Below, in pieces: positions 1-8,900 of a stretch of DNA of 64,000 bases (position 1 is its first letter; each line of letters begins with the position of its first letter). Origin of the DNA: a virus. The stretch is from positions 1 through 64,000 of IMG/VR virus record IMGVR_UViG_3300025674_000024; one strand, given 5' to 3'. The notes under the pieces are model-generated. The model saw nothing but the letters and a program-made list of their open reading frames with translations. It had not been told where the DNA came from and ran no database searches. The position numbers and the translations under genes are program-made.

Positions 1-338
1 TGAGGACAAACTTTTCCTCTATGGGCTAATCCAATTTTTCGTTTGTGCTCTTCACTCTTTCTCCTTCCTTTACCCTTTAGACCGCCCAGTCTTCCACCTA
101 GTTTTCCCCCTAACTCGGCATACGCTATGATTGAATACTTACTATCCGACCCATGCCAAATGTGAAGATGAAACCACGGAGAGCAAACGTAGAGATTGGA
201 AGGGTCATTAGTTCCTCCTTCGGACCTAGGAATGCGATGATGAACGTGCATCCCTTTCATTTGCTCATCAGTGAGGCCCCAGTGCTCTTGAGCGATAAGA
301 CGGTGGCGTCTTTTATCTACCAAAACTAACTGCCCCAT
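1..338 (-). CDS. HNH homing endonuclease (partial, 3' end outside window)
   Basis: An open frame runs from an ATG at 336-338 to the window edge. The translation starts MGQLVLVDKRRHRLIAQEHW and continues with an HNH core: MHVHHRIPRSEGGTNDPSN then LYVCSPWFH. This is the H-H...N...H pattern of phage HNH nucleases. It is a clear paralogue of the HNH gene at 31597-32253, which has nearly the same first 70 residues. The start lies inside the last codons of thyX (13-bp overlap), so it is probably translated by coupling. The lysine/glycine-rich stretch near the window edge (KLGGRLGGLKGKGRRKSEE) looks like a NUMOD-type DNA-binding tail. It is a free-standing, not intron-encoded, homing endonuclease as far as can be seen. 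Confidence 0.85.
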   Translation of the reverse strand, partial: MGQLVLVDKRRHRLIAQEHWGLTDEQMKGMHVHHRIPRSEGGTNDPSNLYVCSPWFHLHIWHGSDSKYSIIAYAELGGKLGGRLGGLKGKGRRKSEEHKRKIGLAHRGKVCP

Positions 339-1054
339 ATAGCCCCAGAAGTGATTGGACAAACTTGTTCAAACACTGACTTTACAGCTTTTGACAGTTC
401 CACATGTTCCCACTGTACTACCCCTTCTTCACCTCTCACTGTGCAATAATGAATAAAGGATCTAGCATTCCCAGAAAGATAGAGCCGTGTGAATACTCCT
501 TGAGGCAGGACGAACCGTGCGATCTCCTTAGCGATGCCTTTGTCTAGGAGAGCGTTGTAAGCGTTCAGAGCGGTGTGATAAGCGACCTCCATCTCCTGCC
601 ACATCGCGTCTGTGAGAGAGGCGTCCGTAGTGAAGATGCTGTTCTGACGATTCTTTGTGTCCTGCTCTCGAGCCTCCTCGGGAATGTAGAACATCCCGTG
701 AGAGACGGGCAGGCCCTCCGCCATCTCCGCCATGATCTTCTGATCTTGGTACCGACCGCTAAACTGCTGGAAGCAGAATGACCTGTGACGTAATGCTTGG
801 ATGGAGATAGCGAGAGGAGTGACGACCTCTACCGTCATATTCCCCTGCTCGAACACACTCCAGTGCCCGTGCTTCGCACAGTACTTCAAGAGGCCTTCGA
901 TGGACGGGTTCTCTTGGTTCTTACTCGAGACACGCGCGATGTAGGCGATCGTCTCGTCGAGGTTGGGAGTAGCGGACACCAACCGAGCCTTGGAAGATCC
1001 GTGAGTAACCCAAGGAGAGATGTTGGTGATGGAGTCTGCTGTGACTTTGAGCAT
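326..1054 (-). CDS. thyX: FAD-dependent thymidylate synthase ThyX
   Basis: ThyX converts dUMP to dTMP using FAD and methylene-tetrahydrofolate, supplying thymidylate for phage replication. The signature RHR-x7-S is present as RHRSFCFQQFS at residues 89-99, followed by GRYQ. Downstream are the helix-rich region and the conserved RFVLPQGVFTRLYLSGNARS segment. The start is placed at MLKVTADS (ATG 1052-1054), giving 242 residues, normal for the family. An in-frame upstream start would add 26 unconserved residues overlapping the preceding gene. It is followed by an overlapping HNH gene. Flavin-dependent thymidylate synthases are common in phages of cyanobacteria and other hosts. Confidence 0.95.
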   Translation of the reverse strand: MLKVTADSITNISPWVTHGSSKARLVSATPNLDETIAYIARVSSKNQENPSIEGLLKYCAKHGHWSVFEQGNMTVEVVTPLAISIQALRHRSFCFQQFSGRYQDQKIMAEMAEGLPVSHGMFYIPEEAREQDTKNRQNSIFTTDASLTDAMWQEMEVAYHTALNAYNALLDKGIAKEIARFVLPQGVFTRLYLSGNARSFIHYCTVRGEEGVVQWEHVELSKAVKSVFEQVCPITSGAIWGS

Positions 1055-1068
1055 GGTGCGTTGTGAGT

Positions 1069-1473
1069 TTAACTTATGACTTGAGTTAGGATGAGTTCTC
1101 CGTCCCGGAATGTAAGCTCGTACTCGGGCCAATCCGAGTGGTACAGCTTGTCCTTGATCTTAGACCTCCAGTCCGACGGGTAAATGTGGATGGTGCGTGT
1201 GAGGCTGTGAGGGAGGACCTTGCCGTGATTGCCGTTGGGAACTGGGCGGAATGGTGGTAACCACTCTCTGTTCTCACGAGCCTTAAGAACATCCTCGGCA
1301 CTTTCCTCGACGATGTCGTAAGTACCCGACTCATCTACTCTCCAGAGTTGACCATCGGGATCTACCCAGTATATGTCCATGCAGCAGTCCAAGTCCTTGC
1401 ATTGAAACACGTCTTGAGGCCCCACTCGATCATCAAGAGGCGCTGCGCACCTCACAAAGTCAAACATCCCCAT
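1069..1473 (-). CDS. Conserved phage protein of unknown function (MGMFD type)
   Basis: The 134-residue product starts MGMFDFVRCAAPLDD, a beginning I recognise from small unannotated phage proteins (a short aromatic N-terminus, then FQCKDLDC). The central part is acidic, and the C-terminal third has beta-rich alternation (YELTFRDGELILTQ). The start chosen, ATG 1471-1473, has GAGAGG about 7 nt upstream. A longer frame to 1542 would overlap the previous gene extensively. The first 14 bp overlap the preceding 66-aa gene. No catalytic motif is visible and no function is proposed. Confidence 0.75.
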   Translation of the reverse strand: MGMFDFVRCAAPLDDRVGPQDVFQCKDLDCCMDIYWVDPDGQLWRVDESGTYDIVEESAEDVLKARENREWLPPFRPVPNGNHGKVLPHSLTRTIHIYPSDWRSKIKDKLYHSDWPEYELTFRDGELILTQVIS

Positions 1474-1660
1474 CTTGGACCTCTCGCTTGGGGTACACAG
1501 GGAAGCGTCGCAGCGTTGCGAGCCACTCATAGGTCTCCTCACACACTTCGTGGAGTTCGCTGTTGCAGTTCCAGATGATAGCCTCCACGGTGCCGGGAGC
1601 CTTTCGGATCTCTTCCATCAGGATGCCAATAGCCTTGTCGCGTTTGTCTGCGTAGTTCAT
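1460..1660 (-). CDS. Small hypothetical protein, 66 aa
   Basis: The product is a compact, probably alpha-helical protein starting MNYADKRDKAIGILMEEIRK. It has no transmembrane segment and no recognisable motif; two cysteines occur (WNCNSELHEVCEE). It lies between the CxxC small gene upstream (6-bp gap) and the MGMFD gene downstream (14-bp overlap), consistent with one transcript. Its regular spacing and plausible amino-acid composition support it as a real gene. Confidence 0.65.
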   Translation of the reverse strand: MNYADKRDKAIGILMEEIRKAPGTVEAIIWNCNSELHEVCEETYEWLATLRRFPVYPKREVQDGDV

Positions 1661-1665
1661 GGTCG

Positions 1666-1833
1666 TTACTTACAGTCGATTTTCTTGACCCAGCCACACT
1701 TCTTGCAGCGGAGGAAGTAGCGAGTGCCAATCCCGTTGTCTCCGAAGTCGTTGGTCCACTCGAGGCGTTTCTTGTCGATGGTCTCCCACTCGTGGATGTG
1801 ACCGCGAAGGAGAAGTTCTAAGAGTCTTAACAT
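1666..1833 (-). CDS. Small CxxC-containing protein, 55 aa
   Basis: A short frame from ATG 1831-1833 to TAA 1666-1668 encodes a basic 55-residue protein ending FLRCKKCGWVKKIDCK. The CxxC plus a third cysteine and an upstream HIHEW could bind zinc, as in small phage zinc-ribbon-like proteins. This is inferred from the pattern only. It sits 9 bp downstream of the exonuclease stop and 5 bp upstream of the next start, matching the operon's tight packing. Confidence 0.6.
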   Translation of the reverse strand: MLRLLELLLRGHIHEWETIDKKRLEWTNDFGDNGIGTRYFLRCKKCGWVKKIDCK

Positions 1834-1842
1834 AATGTTATC

Positions 1843-2475
1843 TCAAAAATTGAGGTCGATGTCATTAAGATCAGGCTCTTCAGTGAAGTCGCCGATCATC
1901 TTCTTCATCAGCAGAAGAGTTGACATGCAATCGGTGAGAGCGTCGTGCGCTTGGCCGTGCGCGAGCTGCGGGAGCTTGTGCCACTTCCAGTCCTTCTTGC
2001 TGCTCTGCCAGTTACCGCACCACTTGGAGTAAGCCTCCATGGCGCAGGACGTGTCAAAGTCTGGGATGTCTTTGTCGTACTTACCGAAGAGGTGAGTGAT
2101 GAGGTGGATGTCAAACGCGGCGTTGTATGCCACGAGGTGATGTCCCTTGATGATCTGAGCAAGGAGAGGAGCGATCTCTGGGAAAGTCGGCGATAGCTCC
2201 ACCATCTCAGGAGTGATCCCGTGCTTTTCGTAGGCCTCCTTGCCCATCTTACTATTGGGCTTGACCAAAGCGGAAAACACGGAGCGGCCCGCTGTGTTAA
2301 TGATGGAAATCTGGCAGATCTCAGTCTCAGGGTCCTTGCTCAGGATCCCAGTCGTCTCCGTGTCCACGATGAGAGTGAAAGGATCGGCAAGCCTCTCTCG
2401 GCACCACTTCTCCGCGCTCTCTTTGGCCTCCTGAATCTCCTCCTCGGTCGGTCGTGTCGTCTTTAACTTCATCAT
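1843..2475 (-). CDS. DnaQ-like 3'-5' exonuclease (DEDD family)
   Basis: The protein has the three exonuclease motifs of the DnaQ/RNase T superfamily: Exo I VDTETTG (about residues 37-43), Exo II AYNAAFDIHL, and Exo III HGQAHDALTD with the H-x4-D of the DEDDh subgroup. At 210 residues it is a stand-alone exonuclease domain. It probably degrades or proofreads DNA ends during phage replication. The start is one of two adjacent ATGs (2475 or 2472) just after the preceding gene's conserved core. The upstream gene's frame stays open through the first 149 bp of this gene (see findings). Confidence 0.85.
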   Translation of the reverse strand: MMKLKTTRPTEEEIQEAKESAEKWCRERLADPFTLIVDTETTGILSKDPETEICQISIINTAGRSVFSALVKPNSKMGKEAYEKHGITPEMVELSPTFPEIAPLLAQIIKGHHLVAYNAAFDIHLITHLFGKYDKDIPDFDTSCAMEAYSKWCGNWQSSKKDWKWHKLPQLAHGQAHDALTDCMSTLLLMKKMIGDFTEEPDLNDIDLNF

Positions 2476-2908
2476 TTGAATAGCGTTGTTTGATCCCGGG
2501 TGTGAAGGTCTCGAGCTCGGTTTGTCCCATCGGGAGGATGGAGAAGTCGTGGAAGCCGTGGAGGCCTCTCTGCTTAGACTTTCCTCCAAGCCGGTAGTAG
2601 GCGTAGACAGACCCCCGGAAAGTGATCCTCCTGCCTCTCTTCGTTTCAATTCCCAGCCTGACGATGTGCTTAGTTAGCACCCATAGGTGGGGAAGTTTGA
2701 TACTGTGCCTCGGTTTGCCACGAGGAAGCGGGTGTACAATCAGATTGACAAGCAAAAGAGACTGGAGATCCGCACGCTCCGGGTGCTCCCGGACCTCCTT
2801 CACTCGTCCAGATACCTCTACGAGCTGTGCCTCGAATGGCAAAAGCTCCTTTCGGTAGTTCTTAGCGTAAACCCTCTCCTCCGGCGGCACGGGGGAATAG
2901 TGGCTCAT
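2327..2908 (-). CDS. Conserved phage protein, possibly OB-like, unknown function
   Basis: The 193-residue frame has an ordered, conserved-looking first 145 residues (segments VEVSGRVKEVRE, HLWVLTKHIVRL, and RGSVYAYYRLGGKSKQRGLH) that alternate strands and short helices like a small nucleic-acid-binding fold. That fold is inference only. The last ~48 residues, from the exonuclease start onward, are low-complexity (Gly/Arg/Glu) and overlap the exonuclease gene in another frame. They may be an unselected read-through tail or a real extension. It is the first leftward gene from the divergent control region at 2909-3111. Confidence 0.65.
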   Translation of the reverse strand: MSHYSPVPPEERVYAKNYRKELLPFEAQLVEVSGRVKEVREHPERADLQSLLLVNLIVHPLPRGKPRHSIKLPHLWVLTKHIVRLGIETKRGRRITFRGSVYAYYRLGGKSKQRGLHGFHDFSILPMGQTELETFTPGIKQRYSNDEVKDDTTDRGGDSGGQRERGEVVPREACRSFHSHRGHGDDWDPEQGP

Positions 2909-2995
2909 GGGCCCATGCGGTCCCTGCGTCTACGAAGTTATTGTAGAGGAGCCTGTCTCGAGTAAACTGCTCTGTGCTCAAAGCTCTAAGAGAGC

Positions 2996-3040
2996 AGAGA
3001 GAGGACACTGCAACGAGAGGAGAGAGGACACGGCTCTCTC
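2996..3040 (+). repeat. Duplicated GAGAGGACAC element (copy 1)
   Basis: This AG-rich block contains two direct copies of AGAGAGGACAC followed by GGCTCTCT. A close relative with the same order lies on the minus strand at 33123-33164. Each copy sits upstream of a GGGTAAAACTC promoter-like motif. The inverted GAGAG/CTCTC parts could also form a weak hairpin. It may bind a regulator, enhance a promoter or act in the RNA. The remainder of 2909-3111 shows only a doubtful 64-codon plus-strand frame that I do not call. Confidence 0.5.
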
Positions 3041-3079
3041 GTGCTCACTGCTCTTACTATGTCACAAATTGATAGTTTC

Positions 3080-3090
3080 GGGTAAAACTC
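3080..3090 (+). promoter_or_regulatory. Putative phage promoter element GGGTAAAACTC (plus strand)
   Basis: The motif GGGTAAAACTC ends 21 nt before the ATG of the first plus-strand gene. The same motif occurs on the minus strand upstream of many leftward genes. Its appearance here in plus orientation, for the only plus-strand genes, argues for a direction-specific promoter element. A second, weaker copy (TTGGTAAAACTC, 3140-3151) lies the same distance before an in-frame ATG at 3172. Confidence 0.55.
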
Positions 3091-3111
3091 GCTTGAGTTG
3101 ATCAATGAGTT

Positions 3112-3432
3112 ATGCCCAGATTCAATAACCGAGATCATTTTGGTAAAACTCTCCGTAGATTTGAGAAACCTATGACACAGGAGTTTAAGTTAAGAGAGTT
3201 CCATGTCCCAGTCCCAGAGCCCGGTCCGACCGTGTATGCTCTACGTCACGCGAATAAGAGACTCGTCAATAAGAGGACTGGGCAGGGGTACGACGTCCCG
3301 GGCGGTATGACTTGGACGGAGATATGTGAGACTGTGCTTAAGGATGGGACTAACCCAGGTCGCCTAGCGATGGTTGCAAGAGGACGGCTTAAGAGCACCA
3401 ACGGATGGGAGGTTACGATCCTAGACTCATGA
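3112..3432 (+). CDS. Hypothetical protein, plus-strand unit gene 1
   Basis: The product is a basic 106-residue protein with no recognised domain. The N-terminus could be ATG 3112 or the in-frame ATG 3172 (MTQEFKLREF, 86 residues); each is preceded at about 21 nt by a GGTAAAACTC motif. The C-terminal part (RLAMVARGRLKSTNGWEV) has a strand-turn-strand look. It is coupled to the following gene by an ATGA overlap. These two genes run opposite to everything else in the window. Confidence 0.7.
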   Translation: MPRFNNRDHFGKTLRRFEKPMTQEFKLREFHVPVPEPGPTVYALRHANKRLVNKRTGQGYDVPGGMTWTEICETVLKDGTNPGRLAMVARGRLKSTNGWEVTILDS

Positions 3433-4181
3433 CGGTAGGCAAAGACACGTTCGGACTCGGTAAGGGCGAGTTCGCGAAGAAGCTCTCACGCATCGTTGAC
3501 TCACACCGCGCGGGCTCCAAGCTCATAGGAGAACCTCGCAACTTCATCATCACCGCGGCACGCTTAGCGGAGCGGTTCTCCACAGTCGCTAACGAACCCG
3601 ACGTGGAACTCCGCGTGAAGATGTGGCCGTGCGGTCCTCGCAAGGTGAAGATGGCTGTGATAAAGAGAGGAGACGGCAAGGAGTACCCCATCCCAAAGAA
3701 CCAACTCGTTGACGCTCTCTATCCTCCCAGGCAGACTGTCCGCACACCCAACGTAGAGAGGAAGCACGTCACAGCCGTGCGTGCAGCTATGAGGCAGTTG
3801 GTGGATCACCAGCTCCGCTCCTATCGCAAGTCTCTCTCGTACCCGATTGAGTGTTATGTGACTGGGAAGCAGCTAAGGCCGGGAATGCGCGTGGACATCG
3901 ATCACCTCGGGAAGCCTTTCGTGCAGATAGCGGACGAATGGGTTGATTCCCTCGGGTTAACCTACTGTGATTTTGCCTTGTGTGGCCCTCCCAACTTGAA
4001 GCGGTTCAAGGAGGCGAAGTACAACGACGCGTGGGCGATGTTCCACGAGGAGAACGCCCGCCTCATTGCCGCATGCGCGGCGGCAAATAGATCAAAAGGG
4101 AGCGGTGATTACACCACTCCCTCGGAGATCGTCGGGTCGTTCGCTAAGAGGGACGAGGACGAGGTTGATCTAGACTTTTAA
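3429..4181 (+). CDS. DUF3223-like protein, plus-strand unit gene 2
   Basis: The start at ATG 3429 overlaps the previous stop (ATGA), giving about 250 residues; an in-frame ATG at 3405 is an alternative. The C-terminal region (ECYVTGKQLRPGMRVDIDHL, then GKPFVQIADEW and a following NLKRF/HEENARL helix) resembles DUF3223. I recall that as an HNH-like, DNA-linked domain with an invariant D-H pair, here DIDH. The N-terminal ~100 residues are basic and carry GPRKVKMAVIKRGDGKEYPI. A nucleic-acid role is plausible but not shown. The gene converges on the tailspike gene, and the two stop codons overlap by 4 bp (4178-4181). Confidence 0.7.
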   Translation: MTVGKDTFGLGKGEFAKKLSRIVDSHRAGSKLIGEPRNFIITAARLAERFSTVANEPDVELRVKMWPCGPRKVKMAVIKRGDGKEYPIPKNQLVDALYPPRQTVRTPNVERKHVTAVRAAMRQLVDHQLRSYRKSLSYPIECYVTGKQLRPGMRVDIDHLGKPFVQIADEWVDSLGLTYCDFALCGPPNLKRFKEAKYNDAWAMFHEENARLIAACAAANRSKGSGDYTTPSEIVGSFAKRDEDEVDLDF

Positions 4182-5905
4182 CTCTCTACCTGTAATAGAC
4201 ATTGAGAATCATCTTCGTCCGCTGCTAAGTACACCCATTCAAATGTGATCTTTGTTCCGGGATTTACAACTGTGGAGTATAAAGAGTATCTAGCGCTGCT
4301 AGTTGGACTGTTGAACTGGTAATTAGTTCCGTATATCCCTATGTTGGGTATAGAAACTCGGGAATTCACAGAGAGAGATGAGCTTGGAATACTAACGGAT
4401 CCCCCACCGTCTCTCACTAAAAAGATGTCTCCAACTCCTGTGGTGTCATTAAGGTAATAAAAGCCCTGAAGAATAACCCCCTTGGGGGGCTTAGGCCCCG
4501 GATTATGGGCAGTCCAACTATTTTGATAAGTAAAAGTATGAGATACTCTTTTCAATGAGGAATAGTCAAGATTCACTCCGTTAAACCCGTCTACAAACTT
4601 TCCTCCGCAAATGTTGCTAACAGCTATATTTGCTAGGGCACTGTCTGTTCTTAGATACAGCCCGTTAAATGAATAAGCGGGGAAATCAACATTTCCCCCG
4701 ACATTAACAAGGAGTTGTCCACTACCCTTTCCGTAAACAGAAAGATTTTCGAATTGAATTTCCGACCCCTGGCTGATGTAGATCAAAGAGTTAGCACTTC
4801 TGGGAAGATTTGCGTAATCTGCTGTGTTTCTTAACTCTACGTTCTTAAAGACCACGTTTTTACAGTAGGATTCTAAGAAAAGACCAGCACCTTGAAATCT
4901 TTCTCCTTGGATATTCTCAAAGAGAATGTTTTGACAGTTCCATGCTGTTATGACCCTGCCCTTAGACGCTTGACCCCCTTGTGCTTCTGATTCTGGGACT
5001 CTTATGTTTCTAACCACACAGTTGTTAGAGTAGGAGACTCGAACTGCAGCAGATCCAGGGTTTTTAGCTTCTACGCCCTCTACGAGGAAGTTTTTCGCAT
5101 AAAAGACTTGAATTGCTTGCTCAACGTTTCCAGAACTCCCCTGAATAATGCGGAAGTTTTTGATGAACCCTCCATTCACCCACTCCGCCTTTTGAACTCG
5201 TCTATTCCGCGTCTCTGTAGAGGCAACGTCCATAAGCTCGGGAGCTGGAAAGTTCACGGATAAGACGTTACCGACAACATTAGTAATGTTGGTGAAGTAA
5301 GTATATTTTGCTTCAAAGTCATCAGCGGAGTTATCGATAATCCTGACAAACACATCATCTCCCACACTAAACCCACTTGCGTCATCTACAGTGATAGACG
5401 TACTGTATTGAGAGATACTCGAGATAATTAGGGCATCAACAGAAAAACTTTCCGGTCCTGTCGATAGCGCAGAGCAGTTGTCATCTACGATTAAAGTGCT
5501 TCTGAGCCCGTCCAAAGAAACATTAGGAAGTAGTCTAATACTGGGGCCATTATCTAAAGGACTCTTTCTTTTGACGACGTATTGTGCGGTTGGAAAGTAT
5601 ACGACTCCGCCGCCAGCGGAATGACACGCATCAATAGCATTGTTGATTGCAACGGTGTCGTCAGTTGTTCCATTTCCAACTGCTCCGTAGTCCTTCACAC
5701 TGAAAAAGGCCTCTCGGAATTTTGTTTGAACAGAGCGCGTAGTCTCGGTACCAGTGGATCCAAACGGGGTGTAACTTACTAGATTAGAGCTAGTGCTGAC
5801 GCCTCCGCCTGAAATCTTGGTTAAGGAAACTGATCCGTCGATAAGGCGGTCGCCGTCGATGGAGTTGTCGTTCGCGCTGTCGGCGATGAGTCTGGGCTTT
5901 GTCAT
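4178..5905 (-). CDS. Tailspike protein with pectate-lyase-like beta-helix
   Basis: The 575-residue protein begins with a short virion-attachment-like segment (ANDNSIDGDRLIDGSVSLTK) and then FFSVKDYGAVGNGTTDDT. That is the classic entry to a right-handed parallel beta-helix (Pectate_lyase_3/tailspike family). Repeated short strands with Asn ladders follow (NCVVRNIRV, NILFENIQG, NVVFKNVELRN). The C-terminal ~130 residues look like a separate beta-sandwich that may trimerise or bind. It likely recognises or cleaves host surface polysaccharide. It overlaps the preceding tailspike gene by 4 bp. Confidence 0.85.
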   Translation of the reverse strand: MTKPRLIADSANDNSIDGDRLIDGSVSLTKISGGGVSTSSNLVSYTPFGSTGTETTRSVQTKFREAFFSVKDYGAVGNGTTDDTVAINNAIDACHSAGGGVVYFPTAQYVVKRKSPLDNGPSIRLLPNVSLDGLRSTLIVDDNCSALSTGPESFSVDALIISSISQYSTSITVDDASGFSVGDDVFVRIIDNSADDFEAKYTYFTNITNVVGNVLSVNFPAPELMDVASTETRNRRVQKAEWVNGGFIKNFRIIQGSSGNVEQAIQVFYAKNFLVEGVEAKNPGSAAVRVSYSNNCVVRNIRVPESEAQGGQASKGRVITAWNCQNILFENIQGERFQGAGLFLESYCKNVVFKNVELRNTADYANLPRSANSLIYISQGSEIQFENLSVYGKGSGQLLVNVGGNVDFPAYSFNGLYLRTDSALANIAVSNICGGKFVDGFNGVNLDYSSLKRVSHTFTYQNSWTAHNPGPKPPKGVILQGFYYLNDTTGVGDIFLVRDGGGSVSIPSSSLSVNSRVSIPNIGIYGTNYQFNSPTSSARYSLYSTVVNPGTKITFEWVYLAADEDDSQCLLQVES

Positions 5906-8900
5906 GATCCGAAGAGAGCGGGTTTGATAGAGAAGTTCCTTACTGACACGGAGCCGCTATCGCTCCAGATCCTAAACTCGAGGGGGTAGCCGTCCGTGCG
6001 AGGAGTAGCGGCCCTTGTGATCGACTCTATGCGGGTCCCGGAGTTGGACGTGAGTACCATCGTGAGTTCGTAGGATGTCTCGGTCACGAATATCTCCCCG
6101 GATACCATGACGACCTCCCCGTCCGTGGAGCTGATCGGGGCGGCTGACGTGCTATTTGCCCCGTCGAAGGCGGTGAAATAGTGGTTAGCGGCGCCGACCA
6201 TCACGAGTTTGCCCTCGAAGAGGATCTTATCCGCTCCGTACGTATACGCGGGCAGAGCGGGAAAGTTGCAGGTGCGCCACGTGTCGTTAACGACTGTGGA
6301 CGTCACGCTCTCCGCGGCGGTCACTCGGAAGCACTCGAACCACAGGTCTCCTTCACCGAACCGAGAGTTCCCCTTGAGGTTGATGCTCACGTTATCCGGA
6401 TCGACAAAGTAAGACGTGATGCAGTTGCTCAGGATGCCGTCTGGCACCTTGTTCTTACTACCGGAGCTTTTCTGACCGAGAATCACTCGGCCGTTAGCTC
6501 TCACATTGGTGATGGTGGCATTTGGCCAGTACTCCGATGGCATGTAAGCGGCAATCGCAGCGGTCGTGACGTTGGTGTCTCCTCTGCACGAGACGTTCTC
6601 TACGTAATAGTCCATCATCACGGCCTGGGGGCTAATAAGGCTGTTGACCTGTGCAAGCACGACATACCTCATCTCCTCCACGTCAAAGTGAAAGTTGGTG
6701 AAGCGGAAGTTACCAGAGGACTCTTCTTTAGTAGTTCTTAAGACAATGCCTTCATCGATCGACTTAGCTCTGATGTAGATGTTATCGAATGTGATATCTG
6801 CTTCGGTTGTAGCTTGTCCGCTTACCCCATTCGGAAACTCCGCTCCCGGGGCAAACACGGAGATGTTTCGGAAAGTAAGACCCTTGGACCCCTCTCCCCA
6901 GTCAATGATCGGCTCACTGGGCTGTTGCGGGATTCTAGTTCCTCTTTTCGGAGGAGGGATGCGCAAGAAAAACATATTCTCGAACACGCTGTCTACCGAC
7001 CCGGTCTTCCACTCCATAAACCCGTTCGCGCAGGCCAGAGTGCAGTTGCGCATCGAGAGCCGGTTAACCGCGTTGGAGTTCGTACGACCGGGAGACTCTA
7101 GGTAGCAGTTGTAAACCTCGATCTCGTAGCACCCGCTAAAGTTTATGGCCGTCGAATCGCTGTTGCTGATGATAGAAACGTCTCTTATCGAGGATTTCAT
7201 CACCCAGGTGTCAGCTGGACTGGATCCGTTTGTGTAATCGTTGGGCTTAGCAACCTCGACTCCGACGAAGGAGTAGTTAAGCGGATGCTCTAGGTAGAGC
7301 CTCCCTGTGGTCGAATCTACTTCCAAGACGTTAACAATCTCTGCAAAGTCCGGGTTATCACCACTCGGAGTATAACTCGATTGACTCTTTATGAGACGGA
7401 GGCCGGTGCCGATGTAAGAGGCGTCCGCGGGGTTTGTCATCGTGATGAAAAAGTCCCCACGATTTACGTCATTGGCGGCTTTATACACTCTCACCAGATA
7501 TCTTCCTCTACTTAACCCGGTCCCAAAACTGCCCGGAGTCCAAACGTTTGAAACGTTCACGATTTGAGAGCTCCTGCCAGTCCCAAAGTAGGACGTGTGG
7601 GAAACATACAGGGTTAAAGAAGAAATACCGTAAGTTCCCGCTGGGATAAACACCCCGGTCTTCTTCCCTTCGGTTTCGTACCTTTTTAAAGCGTAAGCGC
7701 CGGCGGCATTGATAGCGGGGGCGTTATCCGACCCGAAAGCAAACTTAACGTTTGTCTCAGAGTAAGTCGGTGTGCCTTGGAGTCGGACCTCGGTGGAGCT
7801 GTTAACCCCAGTGATGCGGCTGTTAAAGAAACCATAGTCGTCAACCCCCTGGATCACCACACTCTTTCCGGCATCCGCCGAAGAAAAGATCGGCTCTGAG
7901 CACCTTAAGATTTTTGATCCCCCGACCGTCTCTCCGTCGTAGCGAATCTGCGCGTCAGCGACCGCCCCAAAGTCGTCGATGCTGACATACTCCTCAAACT
8001 TATCATTAACAGAGACCGGTACCGAGCCCGGAGCCATGGTTCCAAACAACGGATAAGGGGCCACCGCGGCCGCGTCAGTGACAATGCCCGGATCGTACTC
8101 CAACTTGTTAGAATCTACCGCCGCTCCGGCGGGGATCTTAGAGTCCGTAACGGCTCCGTCTGCGAGCTTCGCGGTCGTTACGGCATCATCTGCGAGCTTC
8201 GCGGTCGTTACGGCATCATCTGCGAGCTTCGCGGTCGTTACGGCATCATCTGCGAGCTTCGCGGTCGTTACGGCATCATCTGCGAGCTTCGCAGTCGTTA
8301 CAGCCCCATCAGCAAGCTTTGCGGTCGTTATCGACCCGTCCGGGATGGCTGCGACGCTGAAGGGAGAATAGATAAGCACCACAATAACGTCCCCGGCGGT
8401 GAGAGCCGCTAGGCTGGAGAACGTTGTGCCGTTTGTCCCCGCATAGTCCGCCCCCCTTTCGAGAAGCACGCCGTTGAGATACAACTGCTCGAGTCCGGGC
8501 GTGTACGCGAGTTGCTGCCCCGAGTCGTCTGGGCCGGACAGGGACGTCTCTCCGCCAGTCGCCGTCTTCGTCCACCTCAGGAGGGAGACGTTGGAACCGC
8601 CGCCACTTCCGCTGCCGGCATCGATCCAGGAGGCCCCGTCGTAGATCTTGAGCACTGGCGGGGCGACCGACTTGTCGAGCCACATCTCCCCAACGGTGTT
8701 TCCAGTCAGCCCGGTAGCTGAGGCGTTGGGGGGAGAACCGTCCGCGGTGATCGCAGCGGGGCCTACTTTCACCAGAGAGCCGTCCGCGGCTTTGAAGAAG
8801 AGTCCAGGTTCCGTGGAGTTCAGGTTGAGAGCGGGCTGGCCCTCGAGAAGATTGTTCGGGAAGGGGCGCTCCTGGGCGTTCGTGGAGCGGAGGAGCTGGA

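Noticed and set aside
2907-3101. 64-codon plus-strand ORF in the divergent control region
   Set aside because: It overlaps the GAGAGGACAC element and promoter-like motif, has no Shine-Dalgarno and a low-complexity translation; more likely non-coding.
6181-6741. 186-codon plus-strand ORF within the tailspike gene
   Set aside because: It is fully antisense to a clear beta-helix gene and has no motif; treated as a shadow frame.
8161-8340. Possible CRISPR array
   Set aside because: The 30-bp units are directly contiguous without spacers and encode a peptide repeat in frame.
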